Part shown: positions 11,408 to 23,700 of the stretch, one piece after another
Layout of the letters: the number at the start of each line of letters is the position of its first letter
Numbering within the stretch: position 1 is the stretch's first letter
From: Udeniomyces pyricola
Lineage: Eukaryota > Basidiomycota > Tremellomycetes > Cystofilobasidiales > Mrakiaceae
Reading direction: 5' to 3'
Length of the DNA stretch: 64,000 bases
Assembly (NCBI GenBank): GCA_039545295.1
Contig: BCIK01000012.1
Span: forward strand, 62,001 to 126,000
Position numbers and translations under genes: made by a program
The notes under the pieces: model-generated
The model's input: only the letters and a program-made list of their open reading frames with translations
The model's database searches: none
Told to the model about the DNA's origin: nothing

Positions 11408-12797
11408 TTACTGTAAATTGACGAACAGTCCGCCGTCAACCAAAAGAGAGGAGCCGGTGCAATAGCGCGAGAGATCCGAAGCGAAGAAGACAGCTGCTCC
11501 CGCGATATCGTCAGCTGCATTGAGAGGTCAGATGTTCAAGTAACAGGTCATGAGCTAGGGTCCTTACATGGCAGAATCGTTCATACTGCATGGTGGATCA
11601 AAAGCACTCACGAACGCCTAGCCTGCCGATACAAGTTCGAGCCGACATGGCCGCATTCTTGACGGGATCCGCCAGGTCCTCTGTATTGATGGCAGTAGCG
11701 ATAGTACCTGATTGGGGTTCGGAGAACCTTGAGAAGCATATCAACATGCGTTTCAACATATACACCATTCACTCCAAGTCTTCTCTTACGTACCAGGTAA
11801 GATAGAATTGCATCGAATCCTCCGAGGACCTAGCGCAATAGCGCAGCTCTCCATGAGACTCTTGATGCCTGCTTTCGTTGGCGTATACGCGGTTTGCTCT
11901 CCACCACCCACAAGCGCAGATATAGAGGAGATAGCCACAATAGAGCCACCTGCAATCGAAATGGTACCACAACGTGGCGCCGTCCCCACAGATGCAAAGT
12001 CAGGATGCATGGGATAGGCGTTGCATGAGGCTAGTCGCTGGTTGCGATTAGGTATCGGCTGACATACCGTTCTCCTGGATAGCCATCTGATTTGCAACAG
12101 CTTGTGTGATATAGAAAGTGCCGTCTGAGTAAAAGCAGATGAGATTATTTCCCAAAGATATCACAGGGGCCTACAAATCAGTCGAGGGTGACGCACTGAC
12201 CAGCGAGTATCTGATGTGCCCGCAGCAGACGAGTCACCCAAGCGTACTAGAACTTACCTAGGTTGACCGACTGGGTCAGCTTCCAGTTCGAAATTGGCAT
12301 GTCTAGGAAGGTATGAAACGGACAGATGCCCGCGTTGGAGATGAGACAATCGATTCGGGGTGAAAGCTTGAGGGCAGCGGCGACGATGTCATGCGAGGTT
12401 TGAGGTTGGGCGATATCCTGCAGAATTCAGGGACAAAAGTGTGTCATGATGATGCAGAGACTCGATCAGTACATTAGTCCTCTCGTCCAACTCTCAAATA
12501 TAACTGCTATGGCGCACAAAATGTAGTCTGATCACAAGCGAAGAGATGTAATGCCACTCGTACCCCTTCAACGGCGATGCATTGCCTGCCCATCGCCGCT
12601 ATCTCGATCTTCATGTTCTCGATCTCTTTACGGCTCAGATCATCCGGGTAGTGATGCAGAACAACGTTGGCCCCATTGGCAGCACATTGTAAGCTGCATG
12701 CTCGGCCGATGCCTCGACTGCTGCCAGTGATGACGACTGTCTTGCCTTGAAGAAGGTTGGTAGTTGGAAGAGAAGGAATGGGGAGCGATGTCGACAT
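11408..12797 (-). CDS. L-rhamnose 1-dehydrogenase-like short-chain dehydrogenase
   Basis: A classical SDR of about 280 residues in six or so exons, from ATG 12797 to TAA 11410-11408. The Rossmann glycine motif is TGSSRGIGRA; then come ISNAGICPF (the NAG motif), SSISALVGGGEQTAYTPTKAG with the catalytic Ser, Tyr and Lys (YxxxK), RIRCNSILPGTIATAIN and a C-terminus SLLVDGGLFVNLQ. From knowledge of the family, the SSISALVGG...YTPTKAG block and the exact LLVDGGLFVNLQ ending are strikingly like yeast L-rhamnose 1-dehydrogenase (LRA1), which oxidises L-rhamnose to rhamnono-lactone with NAD(P)+. The remaining pathway enzymes (lactonase, dehydratase, aldolase) are not in this window. Substrate specificity is inferred; other sugar or polyol dehydrogenase activities are possible. 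It sits between SSL1 and the PIN-like carrier, all on one strand. Confidence 0.85.
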
Positions 12798-13439
12798 GTC
12801 GGGCTTGCAGTGATGAGTCGGGTGAAAGACGTGCCTCACAGGAGAGAGCACGCAGTACGAATCGAGGCTGGTAGTATTGAGTCGAAAGAGAGATGAGTCG
12901 CCATATTAGATGCAGCGGTTGCGGCGTATTTCAACCGAACTGAGGGAAATGAAGACGGCGCCCGCGCCGGTATTCGACCTCGTCGGGCCGACGATGGTCC
13001 GCGTGCACGAGATTGTCGAGAATGATAGATCAAGAAACGCTGCTTGAGGCCGGTGACCGGTGAGGCCCTGAGCTTTAAATTTTGAGCTGTTCGAGCTTTG
13101 AGGTTACTCAAGGTCGCAACCGGTTTCCGTTTATGAATACTAATACCTCGACAATATTGACGCTGAATATTGACGCGGCTAGGCCCAACGGCCGGTTGCG
13201 ACCTTGCAGTACCGACCGTGATACATCTGGATATTTGAATTTGCTGACACTCGACAGAGAGCTTATAACTTTCTATGCCACATGTGCTTTAAAGCTCAAT
13301 GAGACTATGGCTTTCGAGATTGTTGCTCGCATGTTGCTAATCACCGTTTCCCCCAACGAGATGGTCCATCAGAACAGGGCATTCTCATGTATGATGACGA
13401 TGTATGGGTATACCCATCACAGACAGACGTTCTACATCA
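12798..13439. promoter_or_regulatory. Upstream region of the rhamnose dehydrogenase-like gene
   Basis: A 642-bp spacer between the SSL1 stop and the dehydrogenase start, both on the minus strand. It holds CCGG-N3-CCGG at 13050-13060 and several further CGG/CCG triplets between 12950 and 13210. A plus-strand open frame (13082-13483) lacks recognisable sequence and overlaps the SSL1 3' end, so I do not call it. Confidence 0.4.
13050..13060. promoter_or_regulatory. Palindromic CCGGTGACCGG, possible Zn2Cys6 site
   Basis: CCGG-TGA-CCGG has CGG/CCG half-sites in inverted symmetry, about 250 bp upstream of the rhamnose dehydrogenase-like start. Zinc cluster factors bind paired CGG triplets, so this is a plausible operator; a single chance occurrence cannot be excluded. 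Confidence 0.25.
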
Positions 13440-15726
13440 TTAACCGCATCCTGGGCAGACATGTAGAGATTCGTGCACGCTGAAAAGACCGACGACAAAC
13501 CAGCGGCGTTAGCCGAGTTCGCAGCCAATGTGTCCGGGTCACGCGCCAAGGAGCTGAGTGTGAGCATTTGATGAAAAATCACTCACAATGCATCACACTC
13601 CGCACAAAAGTCGTGCATACATTTACGACAACGATAACGACTCGTTGGAGAAACACCGGCGTCGTCAATCTCGCCACCCGGGGATGCTTCAAGCGCATGT
13701 GCTGGAAGAGGAGGAAACGGCATCGAACAGGCATGGCAGTTGGGTTTGAGCTTGGATGGGTTTGGTGGGAATGGGCTAGGTGTGTCAAGTAGAAAGAAGA
13801 GAACGCGGGAGAAACCGGCTGGTTTTAGCTGATCATCGATGGCAAGGAGGACATGAATGACGAATGACTGTGCTACTCACACGACACCCCAGCCACCAAC
13901 AGGGAAGAGATGATGGTAACTTCTCGCCAGATGCGGGCTGCTCACAACCAGAAGTCCGCAGACCTCACAATCTGTCGGAACGTCGCACATTTTGGCGCCA
14001 CACCTTGGACAGAGAAAGCCTTCCGGTTTGAGAAACGCATGGCAGGCACATAGCGTCGGGGGGCCCGTATTGGGGAGCCTCGTCGGAAACCCCATCATCA
14101 TCAAGTCGGCTGCAGGTCCACTCTTGGTAGCGGTACCTCCAGCAGTGGCACTGGTTGCTCGGCTTCCTGCAGAGGTGGCCGTCAATGCTGGCGGAGGGAT
14201 AGCGTCCCAGATGAGGTCTTTGAGATGCCCTTCATTCATGGCAACGCCAAACGTCCCACCTGTCCGCGTCGAGAGGTCCTTGGCAAGCTTGGTTTCAGCT
14301 GCAAGTGAGACAACCGAGACGCGGATCTTGGATGTCACCAGCCCGTTCAGAGTGTGCGAAATTGAGCCTGGATCAGTCGATGTAAGCGAGGAAAGAAGAA
14401 GAAGAACTTCTCGCGAAGAATGAGTCGGAAGGTGACTGAAAATCATACAGAGGGATAGTGGCACGATAAATGAGCACGTTGCTTAGATTGACTGAGGAAC
14501 AAGCAAGTGCAATACGCACTTCATACTGCCTCGAGCCATTTCAAGACCATTCTGCAAACTCGGCTCACCCGCCGGTTCGAGTTTCTTCTTGTCTTGCATC
14601 ACACGCAAAATCTCTTGCGGATTTCCTAAGCGTGCGCAAGCGAGAATAAGGGTTGTCAGGTGTTTGAATGATAGAAGCTTGACAGGAAGACAGTCTGCCA
14701 GGGAAAAAAGAATTGCGGCTCACCTCCCATATCGACCAGCCTCTCAGCCAAGCCGGAGCGAAGAGCAATAATTCCTATCTAGAGTGGGGTGAAAAACAAC
14801 AGTCAGCAGGATGCGGGCAACAGAACACGGCATTCACGAGTGAAGACGGCGTACCTGACCCAGGGGATTCTGATCAAACCATTCGCCGACGAATTCCTTG
14901 ACGTACTCGCATGTAAGGTCAAACCTTTTCGATGTAAACAACTTGTTACGTCAGCGAATCGATCCACACAATCCGAGCCACTGAGCGTTCTCCGTGATGA
15001 TCACTAGCACGCACCGGGACGGCCGAAAGTCTTTTTCCGTCATGGTATCCGAGAGATCCAACAGGATGATGAGATGCCGAATGATGGTCCTCCTGAGGGG
15101 CGTCGCGTTCTGTAATCTGTAACAAGAAGGCGATCATGGTGAGCATGCATAGATCACGATGACACACGTTTGACGTGATGGCCGAGATGGTTGTCAGATT
15201 TCGCGTACCTCTTGCGTCTGCTTCTGGCAAGGATTCCTTCTACAGCCCCTGTCAGAGATCCCTCTTCATCTTCTTGCACGACGTCCCACGAACGCTCGAA
15301 CGAAGCTTCCCACGCATACGCGTTCTAGCGGATCCCATCATGATGTCAGAGAAGTCGAGCGACAAGTAGACATGTGGGAGGGGTGTGTATGTGCCACGCT
15401 GTTAGCATATCTGAAGAAGAGCTAACGGTTGATCGCATATCCACTACAGATCAGACTTAGAGCAACATGGCCTGGATGGGTCTCTTCAGGCAACTCGGTA
15501 CCGACCAAGTTCGACTTACGTCAAGCTGACCCCCTTCGTTCTCCTTCTCCTTGCCTTTACCCTTGCGATTTGTCTGTCGCCGATCGTAGACATCCTCCTC
15601 GTCTGATGGTCCATGGTCCTCGACAACCGGCTCAGGTGGAGGAGGTGCCATGTTGACATCGTCGTCGGAATCAGAGAATTCGTCGTCATCCGAGGAGAAC
15701 GCCATGAGGGCCTTGCGAGGCGGCAT
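13440..15726 (-). CDS. SSL1: TFIIH core subunit Ssl1 / p44
   Basis: The start at 15726 gives an acidic N-terminus (SSDDDEFSDSDDD). Later exons give YAWEASFERSWD, a von Willebrand A-type segment (LIILLDLSDTMTEKDFRPSR), FSHLPTHSSREVLLLLSSLT, IRVSVVSLAAETKLAKDLS and the zinc region GFLCPRCGAKMCDVPTDC...CGLLVVSSPHLARSYHHLFP. The last two exons give CHAC, RYRCRKC, DFCAECDAF and VHESLHVCPGCG before TAA 13442-13440. This order (VWA domain, C4 zinc, C-terminal C4C4 RING-like fold) is diagnostic of Ssl1/p44. That protein stabilises the XPD helicase within TFIIH for transcription initiation and nucleotide excision repair. The C-terminal RING is only completed by a short last exon (38 coding bases). It shares a promoter region with DPB2. 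Confident call. Confidence 0.94.
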
Positions 15727-16166
15727 GCTTGGGTGAAGGAGGTGGATGTGAGGTGAGGACGAGAGGTACGTGGGAGGAGGATCGTGTTGAAGCTAAGAAT
15801 GCCGTCGTGGGATTGAGCGAGCAAGCAAGCAGAGTGTGAGACAGTTATGAAGAGTGGTCACCAATACCAGTAGTACGCAAGAGGGTCGAGATTGTCGACT
15901 GTCGATTGTATGACTTATAGTAGGTGTGAATTATAAACCGCTGCAGACTGCAGATCCGTAGACAAGAATTCTAACTACAGCAATCGCATATCGCATGGTC
16001 GTCACTGTACTGTGATCAACTTGAACCAGGTTGAACGTACACAGCAGCTGGCCCCAGCTGACGTCTACAGTAGCCCTCCGGTCGGTTCACCTCGTCTTTC
16101 TTCTGCAACGCACCCCCACACCAGACAGCGACCATCAATTCAACTAGAGCAGCTAAGCAAACGTCC
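15727..16166. promoter_or_regulatory. Divergent promoter of SSL1 and DPB2
   Basis: This 440-bp spacer sits between two divergent starts. It contains a patch of short AT-rich sequence near 15910-15990 and a C/T-rich leader before the DPB2 ATG. Two genome-maintenance genes sharing one promoter could be coregulated; that is inference. Confidence 0.5.
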
Positions 16167-18134
16167 ATGCAGAGCACTATCTACAAGGTTAGTCAGTCGG
16201 CAACTAGTTTCGCAGTCCCTCAAAGATCAAACGACCCGTTTGCTCAACTCGGCCTCCTCTTTGACGCGCGTCGCGTCTTCGCTTTTTGTCCATCACAGGT
16301 CTTCACGACTAAGCATTCCCTGACTCTTCCCTCTCAAGCCTTCAAGTTTATTGAATCCATACTATCTGAAGTAGGCGCCCATCTCATTAGCTCGTCGCAA
16401 GGCCATACGCAACATATGCCTCACCACAAACACGAACGATCTCATCCTAACGACGCGCCGATCCCGTTCATTCCCTTCCTCACTGCCTTACGCCTTGGCC
16501 TTCCGTGACTTCTCTTTGCAGCACGAAGTCGAACCGGAGCAATGGGCAGATTCATGTGATCACCTCGCAAGAGAGTATCTTCGCGGTGACGGTGAGCATA
16601 TCCTGCCGATTCGACGTGAACAAACTAAACAGAACCCGCGCTGAGCCTAAACCCATGCGTCTTTTGCGACTAGATGCTGCGTCGCTCGTCACGTTGACCG
16701 GGATCGAGCGAGCTTACCAAGCACTGACACTCAAGGTCAGACCAATCACAAGCTTGTGTACCTATTATGGAGTCCTGAACATCGCACATCTGACCCATGC
16801 CCATGACTTAGGCCGACCCAAGTGAAGAAAACGACCGGTGGGTGATGCTTGAGACCTAAACCGGACTCTGAACCCTATTCAAGCCCACTAACTTGTACTC
16901 TCCTGTTAGCTTAGCAGATGTCAGTGACAACGTCAATGTAGAAAACCATTTTCACGTCGTCGACAGCTTCGACATGCCCGGTATGCGGTTCGATAGTATC
17001 CGGGGCGCATGGACGTTGTACGTGCTTTTGTCTCCCTGATGCGCAGCTCTGATAGTTGAATCAGAGGTTGAGAACTGACTATGTGGGCTATTCGGAACGG
17101 AAGACAATCGCATAAGCCGTCAATAGCAGCTCCTCCAGTCTCGCGAGCCAATTTTCTGAGAGAACGATGTGCACTGGTCAGACAGGTGAACGACTTACGT
17201 TTCACTCAGCATATCCCTATATCGAGAAGCGGAGGCTCATCACAACGATTATTTATCCCGTACGGCAGATCATCTTGAGATCAGAGCATTTCACTCCTCC
17301 TGTACTTGCTGGACGAGATCGACAGGAGTATCTCAAGGTAAATCTTTGTTCGACCGCTGGCCCCTGATTTATCTGTGCTCAACTGACCAGGCGGTGTTGC
17401 CCTTGTGAATCCGTTATCCGTTCTCAGCTTACCTCCATCAAAAACCTCCTTGGTCGACCCAACCAACGGTTTCTGTTGTTTGGTATGCTCGCCCGTAACG
17501 CAACCAACAAACTGTGTCTGGAGGATGGCGATGGCCGTGTCGTACTCGATATGGAGGACGCGACGCCCGGTGAGGGTCTCTTCACGGAGGGATGCCTCGT
17601 TCTGATTGAGGGCGAGTATACGGATGAGGAGACGATGCGTGTTATTGAGATGGGTCATCCTCCGAGCGAGAAACGAAGTGTAGCCAGGTAGGTGCCAATG
17701 CCCGTTGATGATCGGTTCTACTGATCGTGTGCACAAGCTGACGTTGACTATGAAATACCGCTAGATCCATCTATGGACATGTCGATTTTCTCGGAGTTGG
17801 GGCGACTTCTTTGAAGGACGAGGTTTGTCCCTGTCACATTGAACGCACTCAAGAATTTCTCGACACAGCTGATCCAAATGTATGCTTTCTCTCCCCCGCT
17901 CGTACAGGATAAATTCGCTCCTGTCATTGCCTCTCACAGCCACATCTCATTCATCGTCCTGTCAGACGTCCTGCTTGATAATCCCAAAACGTTCAAGAAC
18001 CTTCATCGAATGCTCGAGGGCTATGAGTCGACGACATTCCGACCGATGGCATTCGTGTTTTGCGGCAACTTCAGCAGCACGAGTTGCATTACTGGTGGAG
18101 CAAGTGGGATAGCGAGGTATCAAGGTCAGTTCTT

Positions 18135-18165
<31 letters not shown>

Positions 18166-19074
18166 GGACTAGCGGCACACTGATGCTCCCTCATTATGTC
18201 TCTCGTCGCAGATTCCTTTGCGCAACTTGCTAGCCTCCTCTTGTCTTTCCCCAACATTTCCACTACTGCTCATTTCATCTTTGTTCCCGGCCCGCTTGAC
18301 CCTTGGGGTACTCCGACACTCCCTCGCCCTCCGATCCCAGCGTCATTTGTTGCCAAATTCCAAAACAAACTTCCAAAGTCTCGGTTCGTGAGCAATCCGT
18401 GTAGGATCAAGTACTTTGATCAGGAAATTGTCATCATGCGTGAAGATTTAATGGGAAGGATGCTCAGGAACCTCACAGTCGTCAAAGAAGGAATAAGTGA
18501 AGGAGAGGAAATGAAACGCTATGTGGGTCGTCCTCCTTTCCGTTTCCTTCCATCTTCCTTCCGCGTGTATGGTCAGACTCATCGAGGTCTTGTTTTCCAT
18601 CAGCTCGTTCAAACAATTCTCGACCAGTGTCATCTTTCGCCCCTTCCGCTGTCCATTCGACCAACGCTATGGGAGTTTGATCATGCCCTTCGACTGTATC
18701 CAATGCCAACTGCAGTGCGCTCCATCTTCTCTTCTTTTTCTTTCCCTTTCGTTTCATCCACACTCAAAGCTTCAAACCTGACTTGCATCTCTTTGTCATG
18801 GTCCGACTGCCAGCTCATCCTGGCTGACAAGTACGAGCGATACGAGCTCACGTACGAAGGATGTCATGTTTTCAACCCAGGCTCATTCGTTGGCAACTCG
18901 TTCGAATGGTCGACGTATTATCCTCATACACAGCGATCTGAAAGGAGGTATGTGCAACAAGAGCTCACCTTGTGTTCTGTTGAGTACCACGGTCGGCTGA
19001 TGGGCCTATGCTGATCCTGTGCGTCCATCTTGTTTTGCCTGGAATCCCTAAGTGCTCTCCCGGATGAGGACTGA
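16167..19074 (+). CDS. DPB2: DNA polymerase epsilon subunit B (Dpb2/POLE2)
   Basis: The start ATG 16167 opens a 21-nt coding exon (MQSTIYK). The next exons give [35 protein letters not shown] and [16 protein letters not shown], the helical N-terminal Dpb2 domain. After a segment with unclear exon limits (about 17027-17260) come [38 protein letters not shown] and [15 protein letters not shown] (OB fold). The calcineurin-like phosphoesterase fold follows: [50 protein letters not shown] and the C-terminal [16 protein letters not shown]. Phosphoesterase catalytic residues are degenerate, as in all B-subunits. Dpb2 is essential for Pol epsilon assembly and CMG helicase loading at origins. The last exon is short and encodes ALPDED before TGA 19072-19074. 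One intron holds a 26-nt poly-C run. Confidence 0.93.
18140..18165 (+). repeat. Poly-C tract (26 nt) in a DPB2 intron
   Basis: An uninterrupted C run lies in the intron between the exons ending RYQ and starting DSFAQL. It is part of a window-wide series of long C runs in introns and UTRs. The recorded length may be affected by homopolymer sequencing error. Confidence 0.9.
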
Positions 19075-20741
19075 TGGAGAGGTCATGAGCATCACCGTAT
19101 GGAATGCGTCTCGTTTTTTTTCTTCTTCTTCTTCTTCTTTTTTTTTCTTCTTCGTTTTTCTCTTGTTTCACGCTCGATCGTTCAACATGAACCGGTTTCG
19201 ATCAGAATATAATAATACATGTACAAAACGCGCGGCCCGGATATGTTAAGCTGGTTGAGCTTGTGTTGCATGTTGAGCCGTAATGATGATGCGGGCGGGA
19301 TACGCGGGATCATCAATGAGCAAAGACATGAGAGTGCACTATGGTACACGTGATATGAGTTGCGAGTTGCCGGCGGCAACGGTCATTTGAAATGAGGCCG
19401 ACTGAGGCAGACTGAGAGAAGCGTTCGAGTTTTGATCAAGGTTTGCGCGTTTGCGGCCGCGGGCGGGTTGCACGCTCAAGCACGCTCATATATAATTCTG
19501 ATATCATCATGACGGCGACGGATTCGTCAAGGCGCAGATGTTGATGATGAGCTGACAAGAATGTATGTGGATGTTGGATGCGCATATATAGATAGATATA
19601 TACATATGTTATACATATGTGCATAGATCTACTAGACACGAATGACTAGACGTTTGGGGCGGTGGATGGTGATGAGATGATTATGGGATGATATATATAT
19701 ATTGATGGACACGCCGTGGACCACGCAAGAGTGCACGATGATCGATACCAAAAATTCGTTGGTGGGTGGACGAGTGGGTGAGCGTTTCCTTCTTCCCCTC
19801 CTTCCTTTGACCTTCGCCTTCTCTGACCCCACACCATCGGTCGACTCCTTCACGTCCGCTATCCCCTCCCCCCCCTTCGCTCCCCCATTCCTTACTGCCT
19901 CCTCGACCGAGCCTCGGCCTCGCTCCGTCCCATCCACCACACTTCCTTCCTCATCAGACTATAACACGCCAATAGACGCTTCTGCTTGTCCTTCTTCCAC
20001 CGCTCGCTTTCCGCATTCTTCTTCTTCGCACGTCCAGGACACCCTTCCCCCTTTGCCCCTCTACCCCATCCCGCCCTATCTCCCCTTTTTCCACTTTCTG
20101 TCTTGCAACGATCGTCCCATCCATCTCGGCTTGCTTTACGTCCTGTCAAGGTCAGTGTGCCCACCCTTGATATCATCGTTTTTCATCCTCAATCTCTACT
20201 ACGACGCCAAACAGAATTGTTGGGGAGGCTAGTCAGACCACGAGCCGGAAACCGCTCTAGAAGGATCGGCCTGTGGGGCCTCCTTGTCGCCTTGTCCCCG
20301 ATACGCGTCCGATAGTGGATGTTACTGTCAACGTTGTGATGGCATACGAGGTCACTCAAACGTACCGCCTTGTATCGGCCATCGTTGTGCTCTGAGCTTG
20401 TCGTCCTCTGGCAATTCACCCTGATCAGGTCGTGGCAAGGAGACCTGGAGGGCAACGATTGCTTAGCTTCCTACCTTGCCTTCTCCGCCTTCGACCTTGC
20501 CTTGCTCCTTGTCCTTCCTCACCTTTTCGTCTCACATCGACGTCCGCCCTCCAGTCCTGAGATGCAAGGCGACTATGCAATCAGAGATGCTGACGTGTTG
20601 TTTTCAACTTGCTATCCTTCTTCCTAGATATATTCATCGTTCCCACTATTGAGCCCCCCCCCCCCTTTCCGTCGTCGCGCACCCTCCTCCTAGCCACGAC
20701 TGCCCGCGTAGCCCGCCGCCTTATTCCACCCCCACCTGTTC
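19075..20741. promoter_or_regulatory. Long upstream region and leader of MIG1
   Basis: This 1.67-kb region has no supportable gene. 19110-19160 is T/TTC-rich (the DPB2 3' UTR). 19580-19710 is AT-rich with repeated ATATATA and CATATGT. From about 19780 to 20740 the plus strand is strongly C/T-rich, including a 12-nt C run at 20654-20665, as expected for a long 5' leader of the glucose repressor gene. A GTCAGT near 20150 could mark a leader intron, but I cannot prove it. Open frames here are low-complexity Ser/Pro/Leu translations. Confidence 0.5.
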
Positions 20742-23700
20742 ATGTCCACTTACTTCAACGACATGACGTTCTCGACTCCTGTCCCTGATCCGGTCACCGG
20801 CCGACTAGATCCCAACGACCCTGCCGTTAAAGCCCGTCAGTCCAGGACCCTACCTTTTTGTATTGGACGGGCGCCTTGCTTCGGCCATGCGTGTCCGCTC
20901 ATTTGCGTCGAAAGCTGAGCTCGTCGCTTGATTCGTCACCTGTCTCGCGTGTTCCGCACCCCCCCCCCCTTTCGTCTATCATCGCCTTGTGCAGTTACCG
21001 AAGCTGCTCTCAGTATGGATAAGAGCAAGATCCCACGCCCATACAAGTGTCCTTTATGTGATCGCGCGTTTTATCGCCTGGAGCATCAGGTAAGTAAAGC
21101 AAAGGTCTCCTCCGGCTGAGTCAGGCTCGACCGGACTGGGCAGGTCAATACTGACGTGTGTATTGCTACTTATCTTTTGCTTCGTCTCCATCCTTGGTCA
21201 TCATTCGCTTGTCTTGGTAACTTTCCTGTCCTGGTTATGTTCGTTTACTACCTATTCCTTGCTTCCCATGGCGTGTTGGCTCATCGCTACCATGCGTCAG
21301 ACTCGGCACATTCGAACTCATACTGGAGAAAAGCCCCACGCGTGCAACCACCCAGGATGCGACAAGCGCTTCTCTCGTAGCGACGAACTCACAAGGCACA
21401 TCCGAATTCATCAAGGTCCCTCCAAGAAGGGCAAGAAAAAAGCTGAGCAGTTGGATGAGGAAGATGTGAGTGGTGATATCGCTCCTCCCTCTACTTACCC
21501 TCATGTTTTTCATCTTCGGTCTTGCTTTCCTCTGGTCGTTTTGGTGCTTCTTCCCTTCACTGACTCTGTTTCCATAATGCTCAGGACGAGGAGAGGCACC
21601 GAGCATCTGGTTCGCGTAACATGGGCAACAGATCCTCGCTCGGAGGAGGCAATGCAAGCGGCAGTGGTGGTATTCGCTCAGTTGGTGGTGAGGTTGGTGG
21701 AGGGACCGGACCTGGACAACACGACGCGATGCATCTTCTCCCGCCCGGCACGAGCGTTCCTGGTGTTCCCGAAGGAACGGAAATGGGCGCCCTTGCCGCG
21801 GCAGCGGCCGACCAACTCTTTGAGCTCGAGCGTTCCGAGTCTGTCCGTCGAGCCGAGTACGAGATGAGGCACCGTCAGATCATTGGTCAGGGTGGAATCG
21901 GTGTTGGTTCGGCTGGGTCTAGTGGTGGCTCCAGGAATCAAAGCGCAGGAACGAGTCCTGTCGGAACACCCGGTTTGATGGGCAATCAGTTTGGTTCCTT
22001 CTCTTCCAACGAGCGAGGGTGGGCAGGACTTGCTGGCGGACTCGCCAATCATAACGAGCATCATCAACCTGGTCACGCGATCCATCACCCTATCGGTGCC
22101 GGCGAGCTTACGGACCTGACTTACCTCACGCCACCTACATGTCACCACGCCGAATGCCACAAGTCGTACCGCAAGCGACTTCGTGCCGCCCAGAGGGCAG
22201 CTATCGTTCAGACGGCCACCCTCGCGAATCCCGCGGTCACAGCCGCCATGAACCCACTCAATTTGCCCATAGGCGCCAACGGCCTCGTTCCCAACTTGCC
22301 CGCAAACTTCTACGCCAACTTCACTGGAGGAAATACTCAAAACTTCAACCTCGCTGCCCAGCAGCAGCTCATCCATCTTCAGCATCAGCAGGCGCTCCAG
22401 CAGCAGCATCAGAACGGAGGTCCCTCTGGCGGGCCGAATGCTCACCATCAATTCCGAGCCAACAGGTCGTTCCCGTACATCAGCTCGGCCGAAATCTCGC
22501 ATCAGCCCTCCCCCGCGTCGTCTGATTCGTCTGATGGTTTCTCCGATGACCCGATGCATCCATCGGGGGCGGGTGGGCAAAGTACAGGCTTCGAATTCAC
22601 CCCGTCCACCTCTCCCGTGCTCGGACCGATGAGAAACCTCAGCATGTTCCCCGCTCTGTCCAACGGCACGTTGGGGGGCCTTGGTGGCTATGGTATGGGT
22701 GTCGCACTAGGTGCTCAGACCGGTCAAACGAGCACCGCAACAAGTCCCGCTCATAGCAGAAATCCTTCGCGAGCGAGTAGCCCTGTCAGTTTTGCAGGGG
22801 GTGCAATGGAGATGGATCAGAAGTTTGAGGGTCATGGTGTTGGAAACAAGTCGCATCATCTACCGCATCAGAGGCATAGGTTCGTGTGTTGTGCTTCTAC
22901 TCTAATTTCTAGGTTCTGGGTACTCTTCGCACCTGAGCCGAACAATACTCTGTTCAACGACGGCGAAGAAGAAGAAGTGCTTATTACATTGTTTTCTGTA
23001 TCTCACGTCTACATATGATCTCTCTCGCTTCGCTCGGTTTTGACCCCGCACAGGACTCACCCATACCCTAACCAACACCTCAACGGCAGCAGCCATTTCT
23101 CCCCCAATCCATCCCAACTAAATCTGCAACAACAGCATCAATTGCTCCAACACCAACAAGCTCAACATCAGCAGCATCAGCAGCAACTCCATCAACATCA
23201 GCTCCAGCAGCAACATCAACAGCAGCAACAGTCGCAGCCTCATTCCCAAGCCTCGACGCCCAACCTGAACCCATCGCGTTCGACCGGTCGTATGTCACCA
23301 CCACAATCCAATTTACCTCGCAATAGTCAGCTCAATAGCGCGCTCTCGTACCAACAACAGATGGCTGCCCAGCACGCTCAGCAGATGCACGCTCAAGTTA
23401 GTGTATGTTCTGCGTCTGCCGCGCTACGACGCGTCGTCCAACCCGTTACGTGAGGCCATACGACGAAACTAATGAAATCACTGTTTCCCCTTATACTCTC
23501 GCCTTAGGTCCAAGCACAGCAAGCCGCTCAACAGGCCGTCGCTGCCCAACGTCACAGCGTAGCTGACATCCTCAACGCCTCTTCAATCCCACCGCCACCG
23601 GATGCTCGTCATCTGCCAGCGCCCAATGCACCGTTCACATCCAACTTTACGAATCCGAGTCTGACATCGGCTCCACCTTCAACTAACCCTTCCCCAGTCG

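Noticed and set aside
11408..12797. A complete L-rhamnose catabolic cluster
   Set aside because: Only the dehydrogenase-like gene is recognisable; no lactonase, dehydratase or aldolase gene is present in the window.
13082..13483. 133-residue plus-strand open frame
   Set aside because: No recognisable motif. It overlaps the confirmed final exon of SSL1 on the opposite strand and lies mostly in the dehydrogenase promoter region.
21678..22580. 300-residue minus-strand open frame inside MIG1
   Set aside because: It is a shadow of the Gly/Ser/Gln-rich sense exon; the translation lacks any domain.
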